This document shows positions 32,571 to 45,200 of a stretch of 64,000 nt of DNA, one piece after another. The number at the start of each line of letters is the position of its first letter. Within the stretch, counting starts at the first letter, position 1. Source of the DNA: Bryoerythrophyllum caledonicum (Eukaryota; Streptophyta; Bryopsida; Pottiales; Pottiaceae); contig OZ020519.1 in the NCBI GenBank assembly GCA_963971425.1, positions 5,844,028-5,908,027 of the forward strand, in the 5' to 3' direction. The notes under the pieces are model-generated. The model did not search any database. It had not been told where the DNA came from and saw nothing but the letters and a program-made list of their open reading frames with translations. Both the position numbers and the translations under genes were made by a program.

Positions 32571-33286
32571 CCCTTGAAGGACGGAGCCTATGACTGGGGC
32601 ATCAATCCCAATTTCCATACTACTATGAATTCTAATTTTTCATTTAATTTATGAGTGGATAAAATTTTATTTCATTTTTTGAAGATGAGATCACATGTTT
32701 TGTTTAGGTCACGAAAATCTCAAATTTTTTTGGTGAAAATTTGAATATATCGTGGTTTTTTGAAGAAAAAGTGAAGAAAATTCATATTAGATACAAAGTA
32801 TGCTTAAACGTTCTGAAATTTCACCAAAGGTGTACACAATAGGGACAAACTTGTAGTGTAAATGAAACTTCAGTGTTCAGCTAAAATGAGAAAATTGGTC
32901 AACCATGGTTATAGGCCCAAAGTTCAAATCACAATCACTTTTTCAATGTTATGTATTATTTAGAATTTCAAATTGGAATGGAAACTAGACTTCATAAAAT
33001 TCATTTCATTAGTTGGACTCGAAATTAAAAAATATCATTTTCACGACTCCAATTCAGATTTAGAGCCAAAGCAAGCAGTATATAAAATTCACTACATTGA
33101 GATCCATGTCACAAACCTTTTCTTCTTTGGATATAACATGATTACCTCAATGAGGCAAGTTTCATCATCATTTGATTCAATGAACTCTCCACAAAAAGAA
33201 TTGGATGAAAATGACGGTTTACAATGATAATCATCCTCCAACATTATCCGATAAAGCCACTTTCTGGCTGCTCCAACGTTCAAGGG
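32571..33286 (+). repeat. TTAA-flanked element, family C, 716 bp
   Basis: TTAA occurs at 32567-32570 and 33287-33290. The ends CCCTTGAAGGACGGAGCC and, on the other strand, CCCTTGAACGTTGGAGC form inverted repeats. The interior is the inverted counterpart of 12308-13018. No transposase frame is present. Confidence 0.88.
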
Positions 33287-33652
33287 TTAAGGATCTACCA
33301 TTTAGCACTTGTAAGAAAGATATATCCACTTGGCATTTTTATTTATTTTTTGCACTATTATATTCAACACTATTAAATATCTCTAATTTAAGAAAGAAAG
33401 AAAAAGTCAACTTAACTTACAAGGGGCAGACTACAAGCTCGCACACGCCGTGTAAGAGAGAGAGAGTGGATGCCAGTAAGCAAACCACATGAGTATAGCA
33501 GAGGTGGCTTACAACCTCCATCTGCACCTAGACCCGGACCCCTTGAGCCTATTGGGTTGAAGCCATTTGGTCACCCAGGTCCCAACCCAAAATCCCATGG
33601 ACCATACAAGGGTCGAAAGTCACCTCTACCACACTCAAGTGCATTTGCTTAA

Positions 33653-33775
33653 CACTTAAACGTCAGAAGGTGCCAATGGTGGCCACCATATTCTACATGT
33701 ACAGGGTCGTATTTGAACATGATAAGATTCTACAAGTACGATGTCGTATATGATCTAAGGTGGGTGTCGATAAAG
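33653..33775 (+). repeat. Family D fragment next to the tRNA pair
   Basis: TTAA (33649-33652) is followed by CACTTAAACGTCAGAAGG and then by the family D words ATTCTACATGTACAGGGTCG and GTATTTGAACATGATAAG. The other end is missing. Confidence 0.6.
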
Positions 33776-33783
33776 AACCAACC

Positions 33784-33787
33784 AAAA
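33784..33787 (-). terminator. RNA polymerase III TTTT terminator after tRNA-Phe
   Basis: AAAA on the plus strand gives the only T4 run close downstream of the tRNA pair. Confidence 0.6.
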
Positions 33788-33798
33788 GATGACACATT

Positions 33799-33823
33799 TG
33801 CGGTGAGCGTGGATCGAACACGC

Positions 33824-33866
<43 letters not shown>

Positions 33867-33871
33867 CCCGC
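33799..33871 (-). tRNA. tRNA-Phe (GAA)
   Basis: The reverse complement starts GCGGGGATAGCTCAGTTGGG, has the anticodon loop ACTGAAGAT with GAA at its centre, the T arm GTGTTCGATCC and acceptor pairing GCGGGGA/TCACCGC with discriminator A. It is 73 nt, intronless and carries no encoded CCA. A TTTT terminator lies 11-14 nt downstream (33784-33787). Confidence 0.96.
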
Positions 33872-33886
33872 GAGACAATTGTCGAG

Positions 33887-33958
33887 TTCCGTAACCGGGG
33901 TTCGAACCCGGGTCGCCTGGGTGAAAGCCAGGTATCCTAACCACTAGACTATTACGGA
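33887..33958 (-). tRNA. tRNA-Glu (UUC)
   Basis: The reverse complement starts TCCGTAATAGTCTAGTGGTT, has the anticodon loop GCTTTCACC with TTC, the T arm GGGTTCGAACCC and acceptor pairing TCCGTAA/TTACGGA with discriminator A. It is 72 nt and intronless. It lies 15 nt upstream of tRNA-Phe on the same strand, with no oligo-T terminator between them. Confidence 0.96.
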
Positions 33959-34540
33959 AGCCGCTCTGAAACAAGTCCTGAGCACCAGATGAACAGGGCG
34001 TTAAATAGTTAGTATATATCCACTCACAATAGAAAGGTTAACCAGAAGTTTACAATCATCAATCACGCTATCCATCGCATATAGTTAACTACATCAAATC
34101 TAGGTCTCACAGTGGGGAGGTAATCAACGAGTTTGAACGTGACAAGCCTTAGAAAAGCTGGATTTTTGTCTGAAAAGACTATATCAAATGAATTCATGAA
34201 GTATGATACATGGCGTACTCGTAAACAAGCTTAATCCTCAAGGCTCTTGTAGAAGAGCCAGCACCACGAACACCGAGGAAAGAGCGCTCGAAGCCAACCT
34301 GGAAGAGGACCTGATTTCTACCTCCCTATTTCAGCTATGTCTAAACTCAGCCGATAGAGTAACCAATTTGCCCGACGTACACATAATTCTTAGTGCATTC
34401 CAGATTCCGAGATGATTCGCGACTTAATTGTATGTCATAATTGTATGTCATGATACAGAGAATTCCGAGGGTTTGTGATGGAGACGCACCTCTGATCGGC
34501 CTCATCTGATTAGTCAAATGCTTCCGCGAGAACACGCTCC

Positions 34541-37500
34541 TCATTCCTTGCTGTCTGAGTTTTGCTCGGCGTCCTGCTCTGCTGAGAAACCCTCGTTATT
34601 GTGAGAGGGCGCGGTTGCCAGTTCATCCATATCTGTATCCGTGTAGTCAGATTCCCCACCGGAGAAGCTATACCACTGGCCCCCTGTGGATTCATCATCA
34701 ATCCTCTCCTTTTCCTCGTCGTCATCGTCGTCGTGGTGTTCCTCATCTTCATCATCCTCACCTGCTTCTTCTTCTTCCCAATCCTCTTCGTTCCAAGCAT
34801 CAATGCCAAAATCGTCGTCATCTTCATTGCTTTCGTCTTCTGAGTCGGCTTCCACGGCACTTGCTTGTTCATCTCGTCCTTCCTTCTCTTTCTCGAGCGC
34901 TGCCAAATCTGGCCGTTCCTCACCGGCAGGCCAGCCGCGATAGAAGATGAGCTTGCTTGGTTCTGTGGAGATAAGAACAGCCCCAGTAGACTCCTGAAAA
35001 TCCCACGTCATTTAGATTCATCAATATCTGCCTGATATGAGACTAACATGGTTTGCTACCATGACAATAGGTTTTACTAACGGAACGTATGGAGTATTAT
35101 GGTGGAAAGCATTTCTCTGCTATCTTCGAGCCGTAAGTGTCCAAGGAGTTCAAGTCCATATCCTGAACCATCTTACACGATATCCATAAGTCCCACTATT
35201 GTGAATCTGAAGAATTTCTAAACTTAGCACCTGAATTTATCAAAAGGAGCTACTTCGTATACGCTGTAAACATCAGTAATCTACTATTGAAGCTACATAA
35301 CAACGATGAGACAGTTCACATACCTCAATTTCATCCACGACTGAAGCCACAGGTGTACCCTTAGGTCTGCCCTTCACACCAATTTTCACAAAAGGGTGGA
35401 GTTCAAAATAAGCACATATTGACTTGGCTAAGTCTTCGTAAATAGTTGTCTTTCCTGCATTGCAAACCAGCGTTTGAGTCAGTCGGCTATACGTTTAATA
35501 GGGTAGAAGTAGTTGCTAGGTAAGTTTGCAATAGAACACAGTTCGTATAGCGATGCTAGCAGATCACAACAAGAGTGATTAGCATAACAAATAGGGAAAA
35601 CATACCATGGACAAGGACAGTTAGGAGACTTCGCATATCTGAGACTTACCAATGTTGAAATTAGCAGTTCTTCCCACCATTAGAGGAATTTGCTGTCGCA
35701 ACATGTGCCTTTGTTTTCGTGAGAGCGGTTCTGCCTGGAAATAGGTTCCCTTTTTCGACTTCTCCCGACCGAATAAAGAAAATTCATCATCGTACTCGTG
35801 GCCATCAAATTCCAAGATGTCATCGTCAAGATTGCTTTCTGTTCCTTCTCCGTCCTCCAATCCCTCCATTTTGCTCTGTTCAAGACAGTCAAAGTGTATA
35901 AATAATGAGGTGAACCCTTAATTGTATTCACAGCCCTCAGCATTAGCGTATGACATACATGACCAAAATCCGCACATTCAACTTAGAAGCTCCATGACAA
36001 TGCAGAACCCAAGCATATCGCTGTTGTTCGGAAGCTCCTCAACAATGCTGATTTGCTAATTTCCTAGTGGTTCCTTTCAAATCTCACCATTTCTAATTAG
36101 ACAATGAATATATGCGGCACTCCTGAAGACTCACCAGGCCTGCTTGCATCTTTTCAATCTCCTTCTCCAAGGTCCCAATATGCTTATTTAAGGACTGCAA
36201 CAAGTGCACAGGGACAACTCATCAATCACTGGAAGCAGAATTGCGTGATTCAAATGCTTACCAGTGTGAACTGGCAACGAAAAATACAGCTGGTTGACTC
36301 AAGAGTTCATTCCATATTTGCGCAATTGGTAAACCAGTCAAAAGAGATGGTGAGCTGGAATTGAAAGGGTGATTTATTTACCTGCATCCGCTGCACCTCA
36401 AGAGAGCGTTTCAAGGCTTGTCTCTTTGTCATAAGGTGTCGAGGTCTAAGCTCAGATGGACGCTGGTAGTTCTTGCCACGGTAGAATATCATGGCCTGTC
36501 CTTTTGACGTAGTGACGATATCAACCAAAATTCCTCCACTCTCGGCCTCAAGCATCTTAGCTGTATGTTGAGCCTCAGGTAGAGATGCCTTCACAAGGAT
36601 TTTCACAAGTTCCCTGTATTTCCAGTGAAGATGCATGTTCTCAACAGTACCGCCGAAAACTCCTCTTCTACCTGTGAAATATCAAAGTCAGTTGCAAAAT
36701 TATCCTCTTGCTTCAGCGTGAACAGAGAATAGGTTGAAGTCGATTGCCAGGATCATTTACGCCTTCATAATTGGTCATACCCAGAAGAATAGACATGAAG
36801 TTCGACATTCACGCTTGAAAAACAACCAAAAATGTCTCACCTAAAAGTAGAAAGGCCTTCATTTTTAACCCAAGCTTTTTGTACATGTATCTCTCCCCGT
36901 CAGAAAGATGCTCCTTATCTAGAGGTGTCTCCGCAAGCCCTGATTTTGCATCAATCTTTGCTAACTCTGCCTGTGCTCTTACCTGCTTCTGAAGAGCCTG
37001 TCAAACAAGCACGACCAAACAGAAATCAGCTTCAAAATAAAATCAGCATGCTAAAGTAGAATTATTGATTAAAAAAACGTTTCACTGAGGTGTGATGACC
37101 TGAGTCCTCATGCTAGCATGTCAAGCTATAGTCATCATCTATCAAAATGACATGGCAAATCCAATGTGATCACGAATGAAAAATTGGGACAAAACAAATT
37201 AGGAATATAGGATGTATTCTATAAGACAAAGAATAAAGAAGAGCAACACGTATTAAGATCCCAACTTACAAGCCTCAATTTCGATCGAATCTTGTCCATC
37301 GCTTGAAATCGTTTCTTCTTTCGCTGCCTAATTAGTTCTTGTTGAGCATCATCACTATTTTGCCAGGCTTCCCAAGCACCTCTAGTTTCAATGGCTTCCT
37401 CCAACGTCCCTGATTTGCTGTGGGCAACAAAGACAAGTTCAATTTACGAGAAGAATCCACACGGAGGCTATCGATGAAAATTTCCACAGAAAATACAGGA

Positions 37501-40062
37501 GGAAAGGGAAAACCAAAATACCTGGGCTCAACGACTTGCATTGCTCTCGTGCGGCCTCCCGTACGTAGCCTCTCTTCCTCCTCCAGCAATGCTTTAGTCA
37601 AACGGTCCCTCTCTTCTAGAACAACTTGAACGGCTGGAGGTAAGAAGTCCTTGCCACGAAAAAACACAATGAACTCCTTGTCCCTCGCCAATAAGACGCC
37701 TCCAGTGAGCTTCTGCAAATCGCAGAAGAAACAATGTCACATCCAATATCTCTTGCTGTACATGAAAACGACGACATGACATGAGAAGATGCGAGTCTGA
37801 AAACACATCTTACCTTCAATTCTTCAGCCATCCGCTCATTGCTCGTGTTTTGAACTCCCCTCTTCACACCTATCTTCACAATTTCGCTCTTTTCCCACAG
37901 CTTCACGATAGCTGCAGCCAGCCCCGCCAGTCCTCTGTTCCTCCCTGTACTTATTGCACAAGAAATGAATCAGAACTTCATTCAGAATTATGTGAAATAG
38001 AAAGCGATGAGTTAATCTCTGCATTCAAAGCACTCACCAAGTACAAAATGAGGAGGGATAGGTCGTGCTAGACGACGCAGCTCTGTCATTTCAAAGTTGT
38101 TGAGCTTGGGTTTAACGCCATACGGCAGCAGCCTGAATGGACGCTTAAACTCCAAATCCGGGCTCAGTAACAGATCTGCATCCACTGGAACAGGTCTCCT
38201 CCCTGTCCAATCTGCATACCGCGGCCCTAGTCCGTCCAGGATCTCCTCCATCATCTGCAATTCTGCTTCGTGCTTCGCTTTCATTGCGTTCGCCTTCTCT
38301 GTATCAACATCAGACATATATGTAAGCATTCTAGTTCAGTTTAAGTTCAAGGGACCTAGAAATTAAACACTTCTTTTCAATCTTCCATTCTCACTCAGTC
38401 CATCACTGAAGAGAACTCTCCCTCGAACAAAAAGTTAAACGTCCATGTGCTACAACGTCTCAAATTTAATGAAAAATAGCTAATTTGATATCATAGGTAT
38501 TTCAAGGCCACCAACTGACCTGAAGCCTCCTGTGATATTTCACCCGCCGACAGATCTTCTGCACTGTTAGAGTCATCATCATCGTCCTTTTCCTCTTCAC
38601 TACCAGCGTCCATTGCGTCCTTTAACTGTTCCTCTTCAGCATCCTCTTCACGACCAAGAGACAACAATTTCCTCCTCTCCCTCTCTTCTCTTTCCTCCCT
38701 TTCTCGAATGAACGGAGGAACATAGTCCTTCCCACGGTAAACTACTGCAGCACTACCGGACCGCCATATTACTAGCCCACCTGTTAATCTCTACATTCAC
38801 AAACAAGTCAACTCAGTTTCAAAAAATCCAAAGCTGAAATCCTTCCACACAATGCTTCAAGAGGAACAGCTAGTCACGTTTGGTTTTCTCCTTCGACGCA
38901 AGCAGCTAAACCATAACATTTGTACACGTTCACGTTCTGATCAAAAGACGGAAATATGAACTCACTTCAGAAGCGCATCTCTTTCCCAACCTATCCATAC
39001 TTTCAGTCAGCCTTTTAGTCATTTATCAAAGTTGGTGACATGCGACAACACACAAACCTCGAGATCGTCATGCGCTTTCTTCATATTCATAGACAAAGGC
39101 GCATCACATTTCACTTTTGCAATCTCGCAAGTGCGCCACCGATCGTGAATTGCTTCGACAATCCCAGGAGTGACCCCGAGCCGGCCAATCTTCAGCCGCG
39201 CCTGCACCTGCAACCCGAGCGTCCGCAGCCTTTTGAGCTCGGGCTCGGGAATTGTGAGCTCCGCCATGGACGGCGGCTTCACTTTCTTAACTCTCCCAAC
39301 CGTCTCCTCTGCTTCCTTTCCCTCCTCATCCTCCTCCCATGGGAACCTCGCACTCTGGTCCGGTTCCTCATACGCCCGCTTTGGCATCGGGTGATCCACA
39401 TTGCTCCACCTCCGGTCCTGACCAGGCCTAAAATCCAAACAACAAAAATCAGTCACACAAAGCCGCATTATCTAATCAACCACAACACATAAAGAAAAAA
39501 ACACGTACCTCGGCAAGAATACAGACGTCTCCGTCGCAGGGCGGTTTTTATCGAAATCCATCCGCGACGAAGTCGAACTCTCATTCCCGATTGCACGCAG
39601 CTTCTCTACGATCCTCGCCATCGCAGACTTTGGTCCTCCAGTACCAGGCTGGTAACTCCCGTCTCCGGACTCCTCCTCAACATTCTCACCCTCACCTCGC
39701 CCCTCCCCCACCGGTGGTCGCCTGTTCCGCACGCCCTGCTCCCACGGCGCCCGGTGCTGCACATTGCGCCCGGCATCATACTTGGAGTATCTGTTTCTGC
39801 TCTCACCTCCTCTCTGCGGTCCACGCCTGTTACCGTAGCCAGAACCAGAACCACTCCTCTTACTCTCCCGCGACGTCGGTGAAACGTCCTCCTCATCCAC
39901 CTCCCGCACAGACGCAGCACGAATTTGCCCGAACCGGCACCAATTCGAGGTCTTAGACCGCAGCGAGGGGAACTGCGAGGAGAGACGGCGTGTGCCGTCG
40001 CGCTTCGCAAATGCGGACAGGCGCACAGCCGGAGTAACTCCGGCCATCGCCGCAACCTCCAT
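34541..40062 (-). CDS. Chloroplast CRM-domain splicing factor (CFM2/CFM3-like), four CRM domains, 13 exons
   Basis: CRM proteins bind RNA and assist splicing of group II introns in plastids. The model gives 1080 residues with consistent phases: 40062-39509, 39427-39058, 38790-38520, 38298-38038, 37944-37814, 37712-37522, 37417-37270, 36997-36841, 36671-36382, 36194-36135, 35875-35650, 35454-35324, 34993-34541. The Ser/Arg-rich N-terminus ([18 protein letters not shown]) suits a transit peptide, followed by an Arg/Gly/Tyr-rich linker. Four CRM modules follow, each with a GxxG-type loop and the closing pattern TGG/TGA...YRGK or YRGW: closing motifs [24 protein letters not shown] and IFYRGW. The GxxG loops are GRNRG, GRRG, GRLG and, in the last, a diverged NIGKTT. 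Coiled, charged linkers and a very acidic C-terminal tail (Asp/Glu runs) follow. Four domains favour CFM2; the YRGW ending is also seen in CFM3, so the orthology is open. Confidence 0.95.
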
Positions 40063-40992
40063 CCACCACCTCCTAATGCTAAACCCTCTCTCTTCCAACC
40101 TCACAGAAAACACAATCCTCGTCAAATTGAGAGCAATTCTCTGCTCTCATCTCCAAGCTCGTTAAACCCTAAATCTATCTTATCCATTCTGTCGATAAAC
40201 CTTCACTTCTCACGGCAATGGGGCACTCACCCCGGGTTTGGGTCCACAGCAGATGGACGTGGATGAATGTGAATGGATGAACTATATGACTTGTCACCAA
40301 GTAATATCCCCAGAAAGGCCGTTTGACGTGCCATGTCACCGCCTCACTTGTCACGGTCAGCTTTCAACTTTTAAGAACGGCTCTCTTCTCCCCGCCTTTC
40401 TATAGTAACCCTCATTACTTTATACTTTTTCTCTCTCAACGGGCGATTCTTACCGTGCACTGATAACCGTCAGTATCTAGCAGCGTACTAGATCTCTTCT
40501 TTACAGAATGTACCCCTAAGGTGGCTTTAGAGAAAAGGTGTTTGTCACGGTTGTTAACCGCTCACGAGACCCACCGTTTTCGTTTCATACCTAGGAGATA
40601 CTGGTTATATACATGGGTGATACTCAAGTGATACCTGTTTGTTACTTGGCGGGTATCGTGGCGCTCCTTGAGTGTCGACTTTCAGTGTCAGAATGCAGGA
40701 GTACTTGTTTGCAGAAGTTTTGCAGAGCTTTGGAGAAGCTTTTGCACGATCCGTGATCAGGCTGTAGAGTACAGATGATGGAGAGCGAGTGCATCAGGCT
40801 GTAGAGTACAGATGATGGAGAGCGAGTGCGGATGCATCGCTCGTGTGATGGTGATGTGATGGTGATGGAGGAGAGGGGAGAGTGATGAGGACTGTGATGT
40901 GATTGTTTGTGAAACGGTACAGGTAGTTGTAGAGTTTAGGATGCTGTGAGGGAGGAGAGGGGGTTAGAGGAGGAGGAGGAGGAGGAGGAGTG
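40063..40992. promoter_or_regulatory. Divergent intergenic promoter region between the CRM gene and the reticulon gene
   Basis: About 930 bp separate the two start codons. The reticulon side (40755-40985) is purine-rich, GATGGAGAG-like and repetitive, probably 5' leader. It contains a ~37-bp perfect tandem duplication (GCATCAGGCTGTAGAGTACA ...) at about 40755-40828. A TTATATACAT word near 40605 may serve as a TATA element for the plus-strand gene. This is an inference from position. Confidence 0.5.
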
Positions 40993-43900
40993 ATGGTGCA
41001 AGTGCACTTGGAGGCGTGTCTTCCCGACGTTCGAGTGGCGCCAGTGAAGATGATCGGCACGGCGGCGCAGCAGTCGCCACGGCGGAGTGACGATCGCGGC
41101 GCGGCGTACAAGAAGACGTATGCGCGATCGAGGAGCTTGCGGGGATCTGCGGGGGAGGAGGACGTTTACGAGGCGGAGTTCGGCGGGCCTGCCGAGCGCG
41201 GAGCAGCGTCTCGCGCCTCGTCGCGGTCCAAGAGTCGGATTGCCAAGGACGCGCGGGCGGAATTGCTCGGTTTGGAGGAGGTGGAGCGCAATGCGGTGCG
41301 GCTGAGGGAGTTGAGGAGCAGGAGTGCGGCGAGGGTGAGGGAGGGGGTGGATAATGAGATGGACGGCGGCGAGGACGCGCACATTGAGGTTTCCAAGTCC
41401 CGATCGTCTTCCAGGACGAGAGGGAGAGCTTCGAAGGCGAAGAATAGTAATGAGGCGGTGGAGGCATTGCGGGATTCAGGAGAGAGGGAGCCGCGGATCA
41501 CGAGAGGGTTGAAAAATGGTGCGGACGCGCTGGAAGTTTTGTACACTGGTCGGGGATTGCAGTCTGCACCGCGAGCGTCGAGCAGAGCCGGAACTCTTCG
41601 GTCGAGCGTGAGAATCTCCGGAGAGCAGGAAGACTCCAAAGCTTCCCCTGAGGTGCCTGGTGTAGAGAAAGAGTTTCGGAGTCCCAATGTTGGGATAAGA
41701 TTGCCGGTAAGTAGTCTGGATCCTGAAGATGAGGATGGAGCGGAGGAGAGGGAGAAACTATCTTATCGTTATCCTTCCAGGAGCCCGGGATTAAGCAGGG
41801 AGAATAGTGATCTGCCCGAAGAGAGACTTCTTAGAGTGGAACGGCTTACCAGGAAGCCAGGGAGAAGTCCAAGGAAAGCCATTGGGGAAGTGGCAGGCGA
41901 AGCGACAGATATGCTGGTGGAGCCAGTAGTGGCGCAACCCGCGGGAGCTCCTCGAAGAAATGTGAGGAAAGCGGACTTGGACGGACTGGAAGATGAAGAG
42001 GATGGCACGGGGTTGCATAGAAGAGGCAGAGTTGTCCGGCAGCCGAAGAGGAAAGCGAGGGATATCCCTCGAGACCCCGCTTCAATGCTCCCCGTCAGCC
42101 ATCCTCCTGAATTTGAGATGGCGGATGTGGCTCCCATGGAGTATGCAGACCCTCCTCTTATGCCATCATCTCCGACCACCTCTTCAAGGTCCTCAAGAGG
42201 TCAGTGAGTCGAATGCGGAATGTTTCTTGCGCTGTGTAATTTATTACTTTCTCTTTCTCTAGTTTGTTACCGCATTTCGCAATTGGTATTACGACCTAGA
42301 ACTCTGTATACGATTTGTTGCTTTCATTACAGTTCGAGTTCTAAGTGAATTTCGTTGCAGCAGGCACAAGCAACTCGCGCATCGCCTGGCTTCATGTTTT
42401 AGGTTTGTGTGCTGCTTCCTCTTTCTGTCACCTGATTGACTGAAGTAGATTGTGTTGGCTTTTCTCCTCATACGATACAGATGTTTTGAACCTCAGGATG
42501 CTTATACGTAAAGATCTGATCATGAGCGGACGTGCGTAAGGTCTCATTGCATGTGAAACTTATGTTACTTTAGTAGACACGTCAATGGCTTGACCTTAGT
42601 AATTTGCGTGATTTAATCTTTCGTTCTGGATTTTTACAGGGGATTTGATTATGTGGAGAGATGTTCCGAGATCGGCACTTTGGTTCGGTGCAGGAAGTTT
42701 CAGCATACTCTCCGCTTCGTTTATGCAGGATATGCACTTCGGGTATGGTTTCTTATTAATGATTCTGCAGATTTGAAAGCAAGTATATATGACCAGAGAG
42801 CAGAATTTTGATCTTATTTAATATTGCCAAGGAACTCATGATTGGGTGGGGTCTGGATATTACAATCGCATCGGCACTTGGTTCAATCTGGCTGCTTTTC
42901 CAGAAAGAAAAACTCTCCAATTAATCGAACTCTGACTAGGGCTGCGTGCTGGATATGTTCAGGATTGTTGCTATATCTGCCAACTTAGCACTCTGCTACT
43001 TAGCAGTGGTCTTCTTTTATCGAACATTCTTGCGAGGGTATTCCTCGTTTCCTTTTTCTTATCCATATCCAGGTTTTGCTGTGATTCGGATCAAGCATGT
43101 TCTTGCTTTCGATCATGTTTCCTTTTTCTTATCCATATCCAGGTTCTTGCTTTCGATCATCAAGCATTTCCCTTGGTTCCTCTTGTTTCTCGCACCAACT
43201 TGCTCGATGCTGTATTATTCCTGCAGACTACCTGCTGAGTCCACTGGGGAATTGCAAGCTGGACGAGTTACTGAGGCTGACCTCTTATGTTGGATTCGGT
43301 TCGCCCTACCTGCTATCAATCTGGCGTTGAAAAAGGCTAGAGAAGTTTTCTCTGGTGACCCTGCCACCACTTTAAGGGTAAGTTATGACGGTACTCATTA
43401 CTCCATATTTTAGTCTTGTTCAAATTCAGATTAGGATTGTTTTTAATCTATTTTAAGATTTGTAAATCTTGGAGAAGTCCGAAAATGTTCTTGTTTTGCA
43501 AAGGTATATAGGTTGCAGTTACGTAGTAGTTTCTGAACTAAAATGTGATTTCTCTGAAACTTCCAGGTAGCAATAGTGCTCTGGCTTGTTGCCAAAATGG
43601 GAGCAGGGATTTCAATATGGAGCTTCTTGCGTTTTGGTGCGTTTCTCTGTCATCATACTTTTGTGGGGAAAACTATGCCCTGGTTTAACCGGAATTGATA
43701 ATCTTGAAAATATCATAGATACCTTCTCGAGAATTTGTGGTTTGAATTCATGGGTAATATAACTTATAATGTTTAAACTGGAAATTTTAACAGCCAATAC
43801 TGTGCATGCATTATTGCGTACCTTTTGGCTTTGCCTCTGGTTCTGGTTCTGTTCATTACTGAAAAACGTTGTTTCATTCGGTGCTCCTTTGTTTGATTAC

Positions 43901-45200
43901 AGGTTTCTTTGCCCTCTTTACAATTCCGAAGTGTCACTCAAACTACTCAACCCAAATAAATGCGTTTGGTAGACATCTCACTTTCTACGTTTTTGTCTTC
44001 GCAATGTAGTCGCAGTGGTCTTCTTCAAAAGTCGGTGACTGTACATTCTACCAGGGGTAAATCAGATTGTTTTCAATTAAGTGGGCTCCATATTCAAGGA
44101 AGTTTGTAGGGGACTGGATCTTGGTGTGAATCCAGATTTTATAGAGCGTATGTTTCATTGAATGTTTTTATAAATCTGGAATATGTATTTCTTTCATTCT
44201 GTTGCCATACTCTCCTAATGAAGCTTATGATGAGCTTGCTACTGTAGGATTACATGATAACGTTATGTATTCGTCAATTATTATGGTGTACAGGTCAGTC
44301 CCTTCTCCTACGAGCGTATATGACATGGGACTCATTCGCTCAGAAAAAAGCGATGTTGATTGGTGGTTTCCTGCTGGCTTGGAATATATCCTCGTATTCA
44401 TCTCGGCTCTGGGGTGGTAAGTTTTCCTACCTTTGATGGACGGTTTCTTTCAGCACACTTTGGATAGTCATCGGATTGCTACGTCTCATGTTGATTCAGA
44501 TCGGCTTAGTTGTTCGCTTCAATTCTCCTTTGTTTTGAAGTTCAGTACATACACAAAAAACTATCTACGAATCAAAGAGCAAATGCATTATTCCTAAATT
44601 TCTTTTTTAATATTCTGGTGCAGGCTTTATTCTTGTCGTTTGGCTCAAGTTGTATCAGCAGTCCAATCCAGCAAGCTTCGAAAAGGCCCTCGCTGATGCC
44701 AGTGGCAGCAGTGCTATGGATCGCATCGATCGCAGGAAGAGCTTACAGCATGCTACGATGGCATCACAGGTTCGATACAAGCTCTTCAACCCAGCTGAAC
44801 GGTGCACTGGGTTTGTGTTGTCAATTGGAATTATTTAATTTCGCCCTTCATCTCATTGTGATATTCTGTATTCTATTTTCCAGGCTTCTCAAGGCACTCC
44901 CGTGGCCGAAGAAATGCCTTCGCCGCCGATCCAACCAGTACAAGAATTTCCAGGTAGAGTGCCTAGTTCAGATTTTCTCACCCTTCCTGAAGCAAGTACG
45001 GCCTGTCCTATTTTGTGATTGAGTGCCAATTATATGTTTCTTTTCCCCCTGAACATAATGGCTCAGTTATTCCCTATTAGCCGCAGAATTGTATTCAAAA
45101 CTCATCATCTATTGTTTTATGTTCATAAACCTGGTGCTGATTATCTTATTTGGAGTTTGATGCAGACAGGACAATGAAAGGTGTTACGTATAGAGGGTAA
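40993..45200 (+). CDS. Long reticulon-like protein (RTNLB), 10 exons
   Basis: Reticulons insert hairpins in ER membranes and shape tubules. The model gives 681 residues with consistent phases: 40993-42199, 42640-42742, 42963-43037, 43227-43377, 43567-43636, 43903-43968, 44294-44416, 44624-44769, 44884-44953, 45166-45200. The first ~400 residues are Arg/Ser/Glu-rich and disordered. The C-terminal reticulon domain opens with DLIMWRDVPRSALWFGAGSF, has a first hydrophobic hairpin (GIVAISANLALCYLAVVFFY), a ~60-residue loop with EADLLCWIRFALPAINLAL, a second hairpin (VAIVLWLVAKMGAGISIWSF ... FFALFTIP), then WDSFAQKKAMLIGGFLLAWN and a last hydrophobic stretch FILVVWLKLYQQ. The large N-terminal extension and exon-rich C-terminus fit the long plant class (RTNLB17/18/21-like). 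The junction 43968/44294 is the least certain. Intron 3 carries a ~70-bp tandem duplication (43045-43160). Confidence 0.9.
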
